From Pseudomonadota bacterium (GTDB lineage: Bacteria > Pseudomonadota > Alphaproteobacteria > Rhodospirillales > Magnetospirillaceae): a stretch of DNA of 64,000 nucleotides. The translations under genes and the position numbers were made by a program. The notes beneath the pieces were generated by a model. The model did no database searches and was not told the origin of the DNA. It saw only the letters and a list, made by a program, of their open reading frames with translations. Location: NCBI GenBank assembly GCA_021848545.1, contig JAJZUL010000006.1:39751-103750 (forward strand). Reading direction: 5' to 3'. Below are positions 16,416 through 27,111 of the stretch, piece by piece. The first letter of the stretch is position 1, and each line of letters opens with the position of its first letter.

Positions 16416-17407
16416 ACCAGCAGCGTCCCGAACTGGTCTGTCCGGCCGGCACCCCCGCCGCGCTGAAGACCGCGATCGAAGCCGGCGCCGACGCCGTCTA
16501 TGTGGGTTTCCGCGACGAAACCAACGCCCGCAATTTCCCCGGCCTCAATTTCAGCCGCCCCGAGCTGAAGGACGCCATCGGCCTGGCCCACCGCAACGGC
16601 GCCAAGGTTCTGGTGGCGATCAACACCTTTCCCCGCGCCGGCGCCACCGACATCTGGCATCGGGCGGTGGACGACGCGGTGACGCTGGGGGCCGACGCCC
16701 TGATCCTGGCCGATATCGGCCTGCTGGCCTATGCCGCCGAACGTCACCCCGAAGCCCGTCTGCATCTGTCGGTCCAGGCCGCCGCCTCCAACCCGGCCTC
16801 GATCCGCTTTTACGCCGAACGGTTCGGGGTGCGCCGGGTGGTGCTGCCCCGGGTGCTGACCGTGGCCGAGATCAAGGCGCTGAACGCCGAAATCGCCCCG
16901 ATCGAAACCGAAGTATTCGTGTTCGGCGGCCTGTGCGTGATGGCCGAAGGCCGCTGCGCGCTCAGTTCCTACGCCACCGGCCAATCGCCAAACAGCAACG
17001 GCGTCTGTTCGCCGGCCGCCGCCGTCCGCTATGTGGAAACCGAAACCGGCACCGCCTCGATGCTCGGCGAAATCACCGTCAACCATTTCCGCCATGACGA
17101 GCCGGCCGGTTATCCCACTTTGTGCAAGGGCCGTTTCGTCGCCCAGGATCAGGCGTCCTATCTGTTCGAGGAACCGACCTCGCTCAACACCCTGGGTCTG
17201 CTGCCCGATCTGATCGATGCCGGCATCACCGCCTTCAAGATCGAGGGCCGCCAGCGCGGCCGGGCCTATGTGGCGGCGGTGGTATCCGCCTTCCGCCAGG
17301 GGGTGGACGCGGTTCTGGCCGGGGGCACGCCGCCCGTGGCCAGCCTGGACGCCATCGTCGAAGGCGGTCGCGAGACCGCCGGCGCTTATCGGAAGGCCTG
17401 GAGATGA
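16412..17407 (+). CDS. ubiU: UbiU, U32-peptidase-family subunit of anaerobic ubiquinone hydroxylase
   Basis: This 331-residue U32-family protein begins LVCPAGTPAALKTAIEAGAD. It has the four-cysteine set expected for a 4Fe-4S cluster: GGLCVMAEGRCALSS, NGVCSP and PTLCKGRF. UbiU works with UbiV to hydroxylate the ubiquinone ring without oxygen. The length and cysteine pattern agree with the family. It overlaps ubiT upstream and ubiV downstream, each by four bases, so the three proteins are translationally coupled. Confidence 0.95.
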   Translation: MNQQRPELVCPAGTPAALKTAIEAGADAVYVGFRDETNARNFPGLNFSRPELKDAIGLAHRNGAKVLVAINTFPRAGATDIWHRAVDDAVTLGADALILADIGLLAYAAERHPEARLHLSVQAAASNPASIRFYAERFGVRRVVLPRVLTVAEIKALNAEIAPIETEVFVFGGLCVMAEGRCALSSYATGQSPNSNGVCSPAAAVRYVETETGTASMLGEITVNHFRHDEPAGYPTLCKGRFVAQDQASYLFEEPTSLNTLGLLPDLIDAGITAFKIEGRQRGRAYVAAVVSAFRQGVDAVLAGGTPPVASLDAIVEGGRETAGAYRKAWR

Positions 17408-18312
17408 ACCCCGCCCGTCTGACCCTGGGACCGCTGCTCTATAATTGGAGCGCGGAAGCGGTCCGCGATTTCTATTTCCGCATCGCCGACGAAGCCGATA
17501 TCGATACGGTCTGCATCGGCGAAGTGGTGTGCGCCAAGCGGGCGCCGTTCCTGGCCCCCCAGCTGCCGGAAATCGTCCGGCGCCTGACCGCGGCCGGCAA
17601 GGAAGTGGTGCTGTCCACCCTGGCCCTGGTGATGTCGGCCGCCGATCTGAACCTGATCGCCGAGACCGCCACCGACGACGGGGTCCTGATCGAAGCCAAC
17701 GACGTGTCCGCCGCCGCCCTGGCGGGCGGGCGGCCCTTCGTCGCCGGCCCCCTGCTCAATATTTATAACGAGGATACCCTGGCCTGTTTCGCCGGCATGG
17801 GGGCGATCCGCGCCTGCCTGCCGGCCGAACTGCCGGCGACCGCCATCGCCACCCTGGCGGAAAGCGCCTCCATCCCGCTGGAGATCCAGGCCTTCGGCCG
17901 CCTGCCGCTGGCGGTGTCGGCCCGCTGCTATGCCGCCCGGTCGCGCTCGCTGGCCAAGGACGGCTGCCGGTTCGTCTGCGCCCAGGACCCGGACGGCATG
18001 CCGGTCGACACCCTGGACGGCGTGCCGTTCCTGGCGGTCAACGGCACCCAGACCCTGTCCCACCATTATCTGTCCCTGCTGGGCATGCTGGCGCCGCTCA
18101 GGCAGGCCGGAATCGACCGTTTCCGCCTATGGCCGCAGACCGTGGACATGGTGGCTGTGGCCGACCTGTTCCGCCGGACCCTGGCGGGCGATCTGGACCC
18201 GGCCGAAGCCGGCGACCGCCTTGCCGATCTGTGCCCCGGCCGCGACTTCGCCGACGGCTATATCCATGGCCGCGAGGGGCGGGTTCTGGTGGATATGGAG
18301 ATGGCCGACTGA
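17404..18312 (+). CDS. ubiV: UbiV, partner subunit of anaerobic ubiquinone hydroxylase
   Basis: This 302-residue U32-family protein pairs with UbiU. It opens LTLGPLLYNWSAEAVRDFYF and keeps the cysteine pattern of UbiV: GEVVCAKRAPF and ARCYAARSRSLAKDGCRFVC, expected to bind a 4Fe-4S cluster. NGTQTLSHHYLSL and the RLWPQTVDM segment are also family features. It is the last gene of the operon; the next gene is convergent (37 bases). It should allow ubiquinone to be made under anoxia, complementing the oxygen-dependent Coq7 at 43260-43808. Confidence 0.94.
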   Translation: MNPARLTLGPLLYNWSAEAVRDFYFRIADEADIDTVCIGEVVCAKRAPFLAPQLPEIVRRLTAAGKEVVLSTLALVMSAADLNLIAETATDDGVLIEANDVSAAALAGGRPFVAGPLLNIYNEDTLACFAGMGAIRACLPAELPATAIATLAESASIPLEIQAFGRLPLAVSARCYAARSRSLAKDGCRFVCAQDPDGMPVDTLDGVPFLAVNGTQTLSHHYLSLLGMLAPLRQAGIDRFRLWPQTVDMVAVADLFRRTLAGDLDPAEAGDRLADLCPGRDFADGYIHGREGRVLVDMEMAD

Positions 18313-18348
18313 TCGGCGCCACTCTTTGTCAGCCCGCGAACATAGGGT

Positions 18349-19599
18349 CTAATTGATGAACCCCACGATCGCCGAGAACACGCCGAACCCGGCGGTGGCG
18401 GCGATGGTCAGGCCGGCCACCCAGGCGTAGACCCCCTTCAGACGATAGGGTTCGGGCAGGGCTTTGCGGCCCAGCGCGAACAGGAAGCCCAGCACCGCCG
18501 GCAGCATCAGGGCGTTGACCACCTGGATCGCCACGCTGAGATCGACCAGATTGACGGCGTCCGAGGCCACCAGGATGCCGGCCATGATCAGACAGACGGT
18601 GACGATCCCGTAGAACCACGGCGCCTCCAGGGGATGGTCGGCCAGGGAACGCCGGTAGCCGGCGACCTCGCCCACGCCCCAGGCGGCGGTCAATGCCACG
18701 ACGATGGCGGCCACCATCGCCGCGCCCATCATGCCGGCGGCGAACACCGCCCGGCCGACGCCCCAGCCGAGAAACGGCACCAGGGTATTCGAAATCTGCT
18801 GCACCGTGTCGAGGGGAGCGTTGGGGTTGCTGACGCCGATGGTCGCCGCCGCGGCCGCCAGCACCGCCGCCATCACCAACTGGGTGACGACGGCGCCGAC
18901 GGCGGTTTCGCGCCGCGCCATCGGCAGGTGGCCCGCATTCAGGCCCTTTTCCACCACCGCCGACTGCTGGAAGAAGATCATCCACGGCATGATCACGGCC
19001 CCGATATTGGCGGCGGCAAGGTAGAGATAGCGCGTGTCGTGCAGCGGAATCTGGCGCAGGCCGGCCATGACCGCCCGGACGTCGGGATGCGCCTTCAGCG
19101 CGACATACAGGAAGACCAGTTCGAAGGCCCCGAAGGCCACCGCGATCCGTTCCACCGACCGATAGCTGCCGGTCCAGATCATCGCCGTCATCCCGCCGAC
19201 CACCACCAGCATGGTCACCCAGGCGGGGATGCCGAACAGCAGCCCCACCCCCGCCATGCCGCTGAATTCCGTCACCAGCGCGCCCAGGCAGGCCACCAGC
19301 AGGGTCGAACAGGAGAACCAGGCCCATTTCGCGCCGAAGGTCTGGCGGATCAGTTCGCCATGCCCCTGCCCGGTCACCAGACCCAGACGGACGGTCAATT
19401 CCTGCACGACATAGAGGATCGGAATCAGCACCGCCTGCAGCAACAGCAGCCGATAGCCCCACTGGGCGCCGCTTTGCGCGGCGGTGATGATGCTGCCGGC
19501 ATCGGTATCGGCCAGCATGACGATAAGACCCGGTCCGATAACCGCCAGACCGGCAATCCAGGCGCGGCGACCGCTGGGGGCGCCGACAGTGTCGCGCAT
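18349..19599 (-). CDS. NRAMP-family divalent metal transporter, atypical metal site
   Basis: This 416-residue inner-membrane protein has about eleven hydrophobic helices and belongs to the NRAMP family. The first-helix metal motif, normally DPGN, reads DAGS in LADTDAGSI. The sixth-helix region reads GAVIMPWMIFFQQSA instead of the usual MPHNLYLHS. Such variants occur in NRAMP-related clades, some of which carry Mg2+ rather than Mn2+ or Fe2+, so mntH would be too specific. Start ATG 19599 has GAGGA six bases upstream. A palindrome at 19615-19629 lies just upstream of the ribosome binding site. Confidence 0.88.
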   Translation of the reverse strand: MRDTVGAPSGRRAWIAGLAVIGPGLIVMLADTDAGSIITAAQSGAQWGYRLLLLQAVLIPILYVVQELTVRLGLVTGQGHGELIRQTFGAKWAWFSCSTLLVACLGALVTEFSGMAGVGLLFGIPAWVTMLVVVGGMTAMIWTGSYRSVERIAVAFGAFELVFLYVALKAHPDVRAVMAGLRQIPLHDTRYLYLAAANIGAVIMPWMIFFQQSAVVEKGLNAGHLPMARRETAVGAVVTQLVMAAVLAAAAATIGVSNPNAPLDTVQQISNTLVPFLGWGVGRAVFAAGMMGAAMVAAIVVALTAAWGVGEVAGYRRSLADHPLEAPWFYGIVTVCLIMAGILVASDAVNLVDLSVAIQVVNALMLPAVLGFLFALGRKALPEPYRLKGVYAWVAGLTIAATAGFGVFSAIVGFIN

Positions 19600-19614
19600 T
19601 ACGATCCTCACATA

Positions 19615-19629
19615 TGCGAATAATTCGCA
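19615..19629 (-). promoter_or_regulatory. Palindromic operator candidate upstream of the NRAMP-type gene
   Basis: TGCGAATAATTCGCA is a 6+3+6 inverted repeat located 15 bases upstream of the transporter ATG, in an AT-rich stretch. Its form (TGC...GCA with an A/T-rich centre) resembles Fur/Mur-type boxes of alphaproteobacteria. Metal-responsive repression is likely in principle, but which regulator binds is not known. Confidence 0.5.
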
Positions 19630-19703
19630 ATTACGGATATCCGCGACGCCGCCTCGGGTCAAGTCCTTATTTTCTTTATTACATTAGAGTAAGTGTGGGC
19701 TTG

Positions 19704-20210
19704 CTACTGTAAATCGAGATCGTCGCGAACGGCGTTGAAGCCGGCCTGGGCGCAGCGTTCGTCGAGCATGCCGTCGGGAGTGCCGCTGACGCCGATGGCG
19801 CCATAGAAGCGCCCCCCCACCGCCAGCGGCACCGATCCGGCGGAAAGAACCAGATGCAGACCGGCGCGGGCCAGCGCCACCCGCTTGGGGGCCTGCTTTT
19901 GCAGGACGCTGCCCTTGGCGTGGAACATGGCGGCGGTATAGGCCTTGCCGAAGCTGATCTTCGCCGACAGGGGCGGGGCCAGGGTATCGCGTTCCATGAT
20001 CTGGGGGATGCCGTCGGCATCGACCACGGTCACCGACACCTGATAGCCGGCTTTTTCGCACGCGGCGATGGCGGCATGGGCCATCTTGCGGACGGTGGAC
20101 AGGGTCAGGCGCGGCACCGACACCGACAGCGGCGCATCGGCCGCCCGCGCCGTCGGCATGAACAGGCCGGCGGCAAGGATTGCGAACAGACAGGATTTCA
20201 TGGGTCCCAT
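19704..20210 (-). CDS. Exported GlcG/HbpS-family protein
   Basis: This 168-residue protein has an N-terminal signal peptide (MKSCLFAILAAGLFMPTARA, cleavage near AADA). A GlcG/HbpS domain follows: LTLSTVRKMAHAAIAACEKAGYQV, VVDADG, AKISFGKAYTA and GAIGVSGT. Family members bind haem or corrinoids, or occur beside glycolate oxidase; the ligand here is unknown. GGAGG lies before the ATG at 20210, and ATG 20201 is an alternative. It precedes the NRAMP-like gene on the same strand by about 100 bases, which include the palindrome, so the latter probably has its own promoter. Confidence 0.85.
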   Translation of the reverse strand: MGPMKSCLFAILAAGLFMPTARAADAPLSVSVPRLTLSTVRKMAHAAIAACEKAGYQVSVTVVDADGIPQIMERDTLAPPLSAKISFGKAYTAAMFHAKGSVLQKQAPKRVALARAGLHLVLSAGSVPLAVGGRFYGAIGVSGTPDGMLDERCAQAGFNAVRDDLDLQ

Positions 20211-20247
20211 GGGTTCCTCCCCGAGTGACGCGATTCCGGCGCTTTGG

Positions 20248-20276
20248 TTGACAGGCCCGGACCATCTGCGCTATAT
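20248..20276 (+). promoter_or_regulatory. Sigma-70 type promoter of rpsD
   Basis: TTGACA (20248-20253), a 17-base spacer and CTATAT (20271-20276) match the housekeeping consensus well. It reads toward rpsD, giving a leader of about 100 bases. E. coli S4 represses its own operon by binding mRNA; whether this leader does so is not evident. Confidence 0.75.
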
Positions 20277-20384
20277 GGCCCGCTTCCTTCCCGAGAAAGC
20301 GGGTGGCGCCTTCGTCCACCCCTCCCCGGCTTTGCCGGAATCGGACTATCGGGACACGATAACCCAAATAAAGATGGGACCGAC

Positions 20385-21002
20385 ATGAGCAAACGCATCG
20401 AAGCCAAGTACAAGATCAATCGCCGCCTGTCGGCCAATCTGTGGGGCCGCGGCAAGAGCCCGCTCGCCAAGGGCAAGGAAAACCCGCCCGGCCAGCATGG
20501 GGGACGCCGCAAGAAGCCGTCCGATTTCGGCACCCAGCTGATGGCCAAGCAGAAGCTGAAGGGCTATTACGGCAATATCGGCGAAAAGCAGTTCCGCAAG
20601 CTGTATGACGAGGCCGCGCGCCGCCGTGGCGACACCTCGGAAAACCTGATCGAGCTGCTGGAGCGCCGCCTGGACGCCGTGGTCTATCGTCTGAAGTTCG
20701 CGCCGACCCCCTTCGCGTCGCGCCAGATCGTCAATCACGGCCATGTGCAGGTGAACGGCAAGCGGGTCAATATCGGCAGCTTCCGCGTGCGCGACAACGA
20801 CGTGATTTCCGTCCGCCCCCGCTCCAAGGACATGGCCCTGATCCTGGACGCGGCGCAGAGCCCCGAGCGGGACGTGCCCGATTACCTGGAAGTGGATCAC
20901 AAGGAAATGAAGGGCAAGTTCATCCGCGCCCCGAAGCTGGCGGACGTGCCCTATCCGGTGCAGATGGAACCGAATCTGGTGGTCGAATTCTATTCCCGCT
21001 GA
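20385..21002 (+). CDS. rpsD: 30S ribosomal protein S4
   Basis: This 205-residue primary rRNA-binding protein nucleates assembly of the 30S body. The N-terminal region ([18 protein letters not shown]) is followed by an S4 RNA-binding domain ([36 protein letters not shown]). The alphaproteobacterial form lacks the CxxC zinc knuckle seen in some S4 proteins. It stands alone here, not in the alpha operon, between a strong promoter and an intrinsic terminator. Confidence 0.98.
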   Translation: MSKRIEAKYKINRRLSANLWGRGKSPLAKGKENPPGQHGGRRKKPSDFGTQLMAKQKLKGYYGNIGEKQFRKLYDEAARRRGDTSENLIELLERRLDAVVYRLKFAPTPFASRQIVNHGHVQVNGKRVNIGSFRVRDNDVISVRPRSKDMALILDAAQSPERDVPDYLEVDHKEMKGKFIRAPKLADVPYPVQMEPNLVVEFYSR

Positions 21003-21023
21003 TCGGCCGGAAAACCAAAAACG

Positions 21024-21057
21024 AAGGGCCCCCACAATGTGGGGGCCCTTTTGTTTT
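21024..21057 (+). terminator. Intrinsic terminator of rpsD
   Basis: An AAGGGCCCCCACA / TGTGGGGGCCCTT stem is followed by TTGTTTT, 20 bases after the rpsD stop. Because A-rich sequence precedes the stem, it could work on both strands. Confidence 0.92.
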
Positions 21058-21120
21058 GCCCGACTGGCTTTTGACCACCGGCACCCGGAGGCCCCACCAA
21101 AACCAACCCTCGACCTACGG

Positions 21121-21220
21121 CACCCGGAGGCGGCTTTAGCCGCCGACTATGCGCGTTGAGCGCGCCGGAGCGAGCGCAAGCGAGTGAGGATAAGCCAAGC
21201 GCGAGCGCCGGCGCTTGAGG
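21121..21220. repeat. Intergenic repeat family A, copy 2
   Basis: This copy is inverted relative to copy 1 and arranged in tandem with copy 3. It contains GCGAGTGAGGATAAGCCAAG and the GCGCCGGCGC palindrome. Together with copy 3 it fills most of the 376-base gap between rpsD and grxD, which has no gene. Confidence 0.75.
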
Positions 21221-21237
21221 CGAACCAACAAACTTAA

Positions 21238-21340
21238 CGACGACTATGCGCCCGAAGCGAAGCGGAGCACCAATAACCAGCGCGCCGGAGCGAGCGCAAG
21301 CGAGTGAGGATAGCCAAGCGCGAGCGCCGGCGCCTGAGGC
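21238..21340. repeat. Intergenic repeat family A, copy 3
   Basis: This unit is in the same orientation as copy 2, starting CGACGACTATGCGCCCGAAG and ending in GCGCCTGAGGC. It is nearly identical to copy 2 over about 65 bases, so the pair looks like a local tandem duplication. No reading frame is supported. Confidence 0.75.
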
Positions 21341-21378
21341 CAACCAACAACCCCAGCGCCGACGCTTAGCTTAAAACC

Positions 21379-21711
21379 TCAATTAACCCCGGCCACGCCC
21401 TTGGTCTTCATCAGGGACTGGAGTTCGCCGTTGGAGGCCATTTCGCGCACGATGTCGCAGCCGCCGACGAATTCGCCCTTCACGTAAAGCTGGGGGATGG
21501 TCGGCCAGTTGCTGAACTGCTTGATGCCTTCGCGCAGGGACGGATCGACCAGAACGTCGATGCCCTTGAACTTGACGCCCAGCGCGGTCAGCACCTGGAC
21601 CACGGCGGCCGAAAAGCCGCATTGCGGGAACATCGGCGTGCCCTTCATGTAAAGGACGACATCGTTCTCGCCGACATCCTGGCGAATTTGATCGAAAACC
21701 GGATTGCTCAT
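21379..21711 (-). CDS. grxD: Monothiol glutaredoxin, Grx4 type
   Basis: This 110-residue monothiol glutaredoxin has the CGFS active site in KGTPMFPQCGFSAAVVQVL, then WPTIPQLYVKGEFVGGCDIV for glutathione binding. Such proteins bridge a 2Fe-2S cluster with BolA proteins and pass clusters on or sense iron. ATG 21711 gives the usual N-terminus; an upstream start at 21750 lacks better support. The bolA-type gene is 230 bases downstream on the same strand, separated by a family A repeat. Confidence 0.95.
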   Translation of the reverse strand: MSNPVFDQIRQDVGENDVVLYMKGTPMFPQCGFSAAVVQVLTALGVKFKGIDVLVDPSLREGIKQFSNWPTIPQLYVKGEFVGGCDIVREMASNGELQSLMKTKGVAGVN

Positions 21712-21793
21712 GGAACGGGACTCGCGGCTAAAGTTTGAAACGACTGTCATTTGGGGTGCCGGACGGCGGGTTGCAACTCCGGCTAATATGGTG

Positions 21794-21909
21794 GGCCTCA
21801 GACGCCGGCGCTCACGCTTGGCTTATCCTCGCGCCCTGCGGCGGCTGACGCCGCCTCCGGGTCGCTCCGGCGCGCTCAATGCGCATAGTCGTCGCCCAGG
21901 GGCTCCTCC
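21794..21909. repeat. Intergenic repeat family A, copy 4
   Basis: This copy has the same orientation as copy 1 (CGCTTGGCTTATCCTC) with a short insertion, GGCGGCTGACGCCGCC, that is itself palindromic. It lies between bolA and grxD, inside what is probably a transcribed spacer. No gene is seen here. Confidence 0.7.
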
Positions 21910-21941
21910 AAACTCATATACCCCCAAACACCAGGGCTGCC

Positions 21942-22199
21942 TCAGCCCTTGGCGTAATCGGGGGCGGCGTCGGGCGTGGCGGTCTGCAGCGCCAAGGCGT
22001 GCAGCACGCCGCCCATGCGGCCCTGAAGCGCAGCATAAACCATTTGGTGCTGCTGCACCCGGCTTTTGCCGCGGAACGCATCGGATACCACCAGGGCCGA
22101 ATAATGGTCACCGTCGCCGCGCAAATCCTCGATGACCACCTTGGCATCGGGAATGGCGTCGCAAATCATGCGTTCGATTTCATGGGCTTCCATGGCCAT
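21942..22199 (-). CDS. BolA family protein
   Basis: This 85-residue BolA-like protein contains IERMICDAIPDAKVVIEDL, DGDHYSALVVSDAFRGKS and VQQHQMVYAALQGRMGG. The invariant His in RVQQHQMVY is a cluster ligand in the Grx4-BolA complex. Adjacent grxD, and purL upstream, form a linkage widespread in alphaproteobacteria. Partnership with the CGFS glutaredoxin is a strong inference. Start at ATG 22199, with GGAG at a slightly long distance. Confidence 0.93.
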   Translation of the reverse strand: MAMEAHEIERMICDAIPDAKVVIEDLRGDGDHYSALVVSDAFRGKSRVQQHQMVYAALQGRMGGVLHALALQTATPDAAPDYAKG

Positions 22200-22226
22200 A
22201 TGGAGGGTCTCCGTACCGTCTGGTCG

Positions 22227-24439
<2,213 letters not shown>

Positions 24440-24443
<4 letters not shown>

Positions 24444-25129
24444 GACAGCGCCTCCACCAGGGATTCGAACATGGCCTTGCCGTCGGTCCCGCCCAGCACC
24501 GGGTCGGCCAGACGCTCGGGATGGGGCATCAGCCCCAGGACCCGGAAGTGTTCGTCATAAATGCCGGCGATGTTGCCCAGCGAACCGTTCGGGTTGGACG
24601 CCTCGTCGACGGCGCCGTCCCTGCGGCAATAGCGGAACGCCACCTGCCCCTCGCCCTCGATGCGGCGGATGGTCTCGTCATCGGCGAAATAATTGCCTTC
24701 GGCATGGGCGACGGGAAAGCGCACCACCTCGCCGCACATGTAGCGGCGGCAGAAATCGCTGTCATTGTTGTCCACCCGCAGATGAACGTCGCGGCAGATG
24801 AATTTGAGATCGCGATTGCGCAACAGGGCGCCCGGCAGCAATCCCGCCTCCGTCAAAATCTGAAAACCGTTGCAGATGCCCAGCACCCGGGTCCCCCGCG
24901 CCGCCTGCGCCTTGACCGCCCGCATCACCGGCGATTGCGCGGCCATGGCGCCGCATCGCAGATAATCGCCATAGGAAAACCCTCCCGGCACCACCACCAG
25001 ATCGACCGCGGGCAGGTCGGTTTCGCGGTGCCAGACCATGTACGGCTTGGTTCCCATGGCGGATTCCACCGCCACCGCCACGTCGCGGTCGCAGTTGGAA
25101 CCGGGAAAAACGATGATCGCGGCTTTCAC
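24440..25129 (-). CDS. purQ: Phosphoribosylformylglycinamidine synthase glutaminase PurQ
   Basis: This 229-residue class I glutamine amidotransferase supplies ammonia to PurL. It begins [15 protein letters not shown]. The nucleophile Cys lies in GICNGFQIL, and the catalytic His and Glu in PHPER. GTG 25129 was chosen because the protein then starts exactly at the family N-terminus; the longer frame to 25162 adds an unrelated arginine-rich stretch. A family A repeat lies just upstream, between purQ and divergent trpS. Confidence 0.96.
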
Positions 25130-25183
25130 GGCAGGAATCCGTCTCTGAATTCGGGAGTGCATGTTTATACCCTATGTCAGTAA

Positions 25184-25309
25184 GCCTCAAGCGCCGGCGC
25201 TCGCGCTTGGCTTATCCTCGCGCCCTGCGGGTCGCTCCGGCGCGCTGGTCTTGGTGCTCCGCTCCGCTTCGGGCGCATAGTCGTCGCTTACGCTCCTCCG
25301 GGTGCCGTA
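25184..25309. repeat. Intergenic repeat family A, copy 5
   Basis: This is a full-length copy in the orientation of copy 1. It keeps the tail CTCCGCTTCGGGCGCATAG and TCGTCGCTTACGCTCCTCCG. Here it lies between two divergent genes (purQ and trpS), so it sits in promoter territory, unlike copies 1 to 4. Confidence 0.75.
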
Positions 25310-25404
25310 GATCAAAACCGTGCGGGTGGGCGCGGGCGTTCGTTCTGGATTCCGGGCACGGTAAACGCTATCAAGGCGGCCTTGAAGACGAGGAGTTGGA
25401 TGTG

Positions 25405-26418
25405 ATGGCGGACGGCCAGAAGCAGCGGGTGTTTTCCGGGGTGCAACCCACCGGCAAACTGCATATCGGCAATTACGTCGGCGCCATCAAGCAATGGGCC
25501 GGCATCCAGGATCAATACGACACCATCTTCTGTGTCGTCGATCTGCATGCGGTGACCATCCCCGAAGCCATCGATCCCAAGCAATTCCGCGCCAAAATCC
25601 TGGAAGTCGCGGCCCTTTACCTCGCCTGCGGCATCGATCCGGCCAAATCCACCATCTTCCTGCAATCCCATGTGCCCGAGCACAGCGAGATGACCTGGCT
25701 GCTCAATTGTCTGGCGCCGCTGGGCTGGCTGTACCGCATGACCCAGTTCAAATCCAAGGCGGGCACCAACGAATCGGTGGGCACCGGCCTTCTCGATTAT
25801 CCGGTGCTGATGGCCTCCGACATCCTGCTTTACGACACCAACAAGGTGCCGGTGGGCGAGGATCAGAAGCAGCATATCGAATTCACCCGCGACCTGGCCC
25901 AGCGGGTCAACACCATGTTCGCCGGCGCCAAGCTGGTCATCCCCGACCCGATGATTCCGCCCGCCGGCGCGCGGGTGATGGGGTTGGACGACGCCACCGC
26001 CAAGATGTCGAAAAGCACCGCCGAAACCCGCAAAGGCCACGCCATCGGCCTGCTCGACACCCCCGCCCAGATCAAAAAGGCGATCATGAGCGCCCAGACC
26101 GATTCGGAAAACGAAGCCCGCTTCGATCATGCCGGACCGGGCGTGCGCAATCTGCTCGATCTGTACGAGGTCCTTTCGGGCCAGGACCGCGCCGCCATCG
26201 AGGCCGAATTCCACGGCCAGGGCTACGGCAAGCTCAAAAAGGCGCTGGTCGAGGTGACGATCGCCGCCCTGGAGCCGATCCAGGCCCGCTATCAGGAACT
26301 GACCGGCGCCCAGGATTATCTGGGCGACATCCTGCGCCAGGGCGCCGAGCGGGCTCGCTCCATCGCCGCCCCCACCCTGGCCCGCCTGCGCGATGCCATG
26401 GGATTCGTCGCCCCGTAA
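25405..26418 (+). CDS. trpS: Tryptophanyl-tRNA synthetase
   Basis: This 337-residue class Ic synthetase charges tRNA-Trp. It has the HIGH-like motif HIGN in GKLHIGNYVGAIKQW, the KMSKS loop in TAKMSKST, and GEDQKQHIEFTRDLA. ATG 25405 is preceded by AGGAG nine bases upstream; the longer frame to 25174 reads through the repeat and is not credible. It stands alone on the plus strand. Confidence 0.97.
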   Translation: MADGQKQRVFSGVQPTGKLHIGNYVGAIKQWAGIQDQYDTIFCVVDLHAVTIPEAIDPKQFRAKILEVAALYLACGIDPAKSTIFLQSHVPEHSEMTWLLNCLAPLGWLYRMTQFKSKAGTNESVGTGLLDYPVLMASDILLYDTNKVPVGEDQKQHIEFTRDLAQRVNTMFAGAKLVIPDPMIPPAGARVMGLDDATAKMSKSTAETRKGHAIGLLDTPAQIKKAIMSAQTDSENEARFDHAGPGVRNLLDLYEVLSGQDRAAIEAEFHGQGYGKLKKALVEVTIAALEPIQARYQELTGAQDYLGDILRQGAERARSIAAPTLARLRDAMGFVAP

Positions 26419-26606
26419 CGGCGGGAAATCAACGCCCCCTCTCCCGACCTGCGGCAGCCGGAGGCGCGGTACGCGCCCGCCGGAACCATGAATAGATCGG
26501 GCTGAAAAAAAACCTCAAACCAAACCTGACTTACGACCATCTTTTCCCGCGACGGGCCAGTGCGTATTCTACCGTCCCAGAAGTTCACGGATTCTGAGGA
26601 GTATCC

Positions 26607-27038
26607 ATGCCGTCTTTCCGCATTCCGGCGACCGCCGCCGCTTTCGGCGCCGCGTTGCTGCTCGCCGCCGCCACGCCCGCCATGGCCGCGTCGCCGCTCG
26701 CCAAGGCGGTCACCCATGGCGAATATCTGTTCGCCCACGCCACCTTCGGCGGCAACGGCCGCACCTGCGACACCTGCCATGTCGGCGGCGGCAAGATGCC
26801 GGGCAAGGTCGGCGGGCATACGATCCCCAGCCTGATCAACGCCGCGGCCATCTTCCCGCGCTACAACATGCGCGCCCACAAGGTGGTGACCCTGGAAGAT
26901 CAGATCGTCCATTGCATCCAGGGCGGTCTGAAGGGTAAGCCCCCGGCCTATGGCAGCGCCGACCTGACGGATCTGACCGCCTATCTCGGCCATATCGCCC
27001 ATGGCCAGCCCATGGATATCGGCGGCAAGCCGAAGTAA
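26607..27038 (+). CDS. Periplasmic monohaem cytochrome c, SoxA-like C-terminal pattern (paralogue 1)
   Basis: This 143-residue protein has a signal peptide ending near PAMAASPL. One haem-binding motif, CDTCH, follows in NGRTCDTCHVGGGKMPG. After FPRYNMR comes TLEDQIVHCIQGGLKGKP and DLTAYLGHIAHGQP. A lone Cys in that position, followed by an LTAY-x5-A-x-G-x-P helix, recalls the second half of SoxA, where Cys is the distal haem ligand. No sox gene is nearby and the assignment to SoxA-like cytochromes is an inference. GAGGAG precedes the ATG. Confidence 0.82.
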   Translation: MPSFRIPATAAAFGAALLLAAATPAMAASPLAKAVTHGEYLFAHATFGGNGRTCDTCHVGGGKMPGKVGGHTIPSLINAAAIFPRYNMRAHKVVTLEDQIVHCIQGGLKGKPPAYGSADLTDLTAYLGHIAHGQPMDIGGKPK

Positions 27039-27111
27039 CCGGCGCCCGGCGCCGTCCCCATAGGATCGGCGCGCTTCGGGTTCGAGGCGCGCCGAACCGA
27101 AGGATTCCCCG

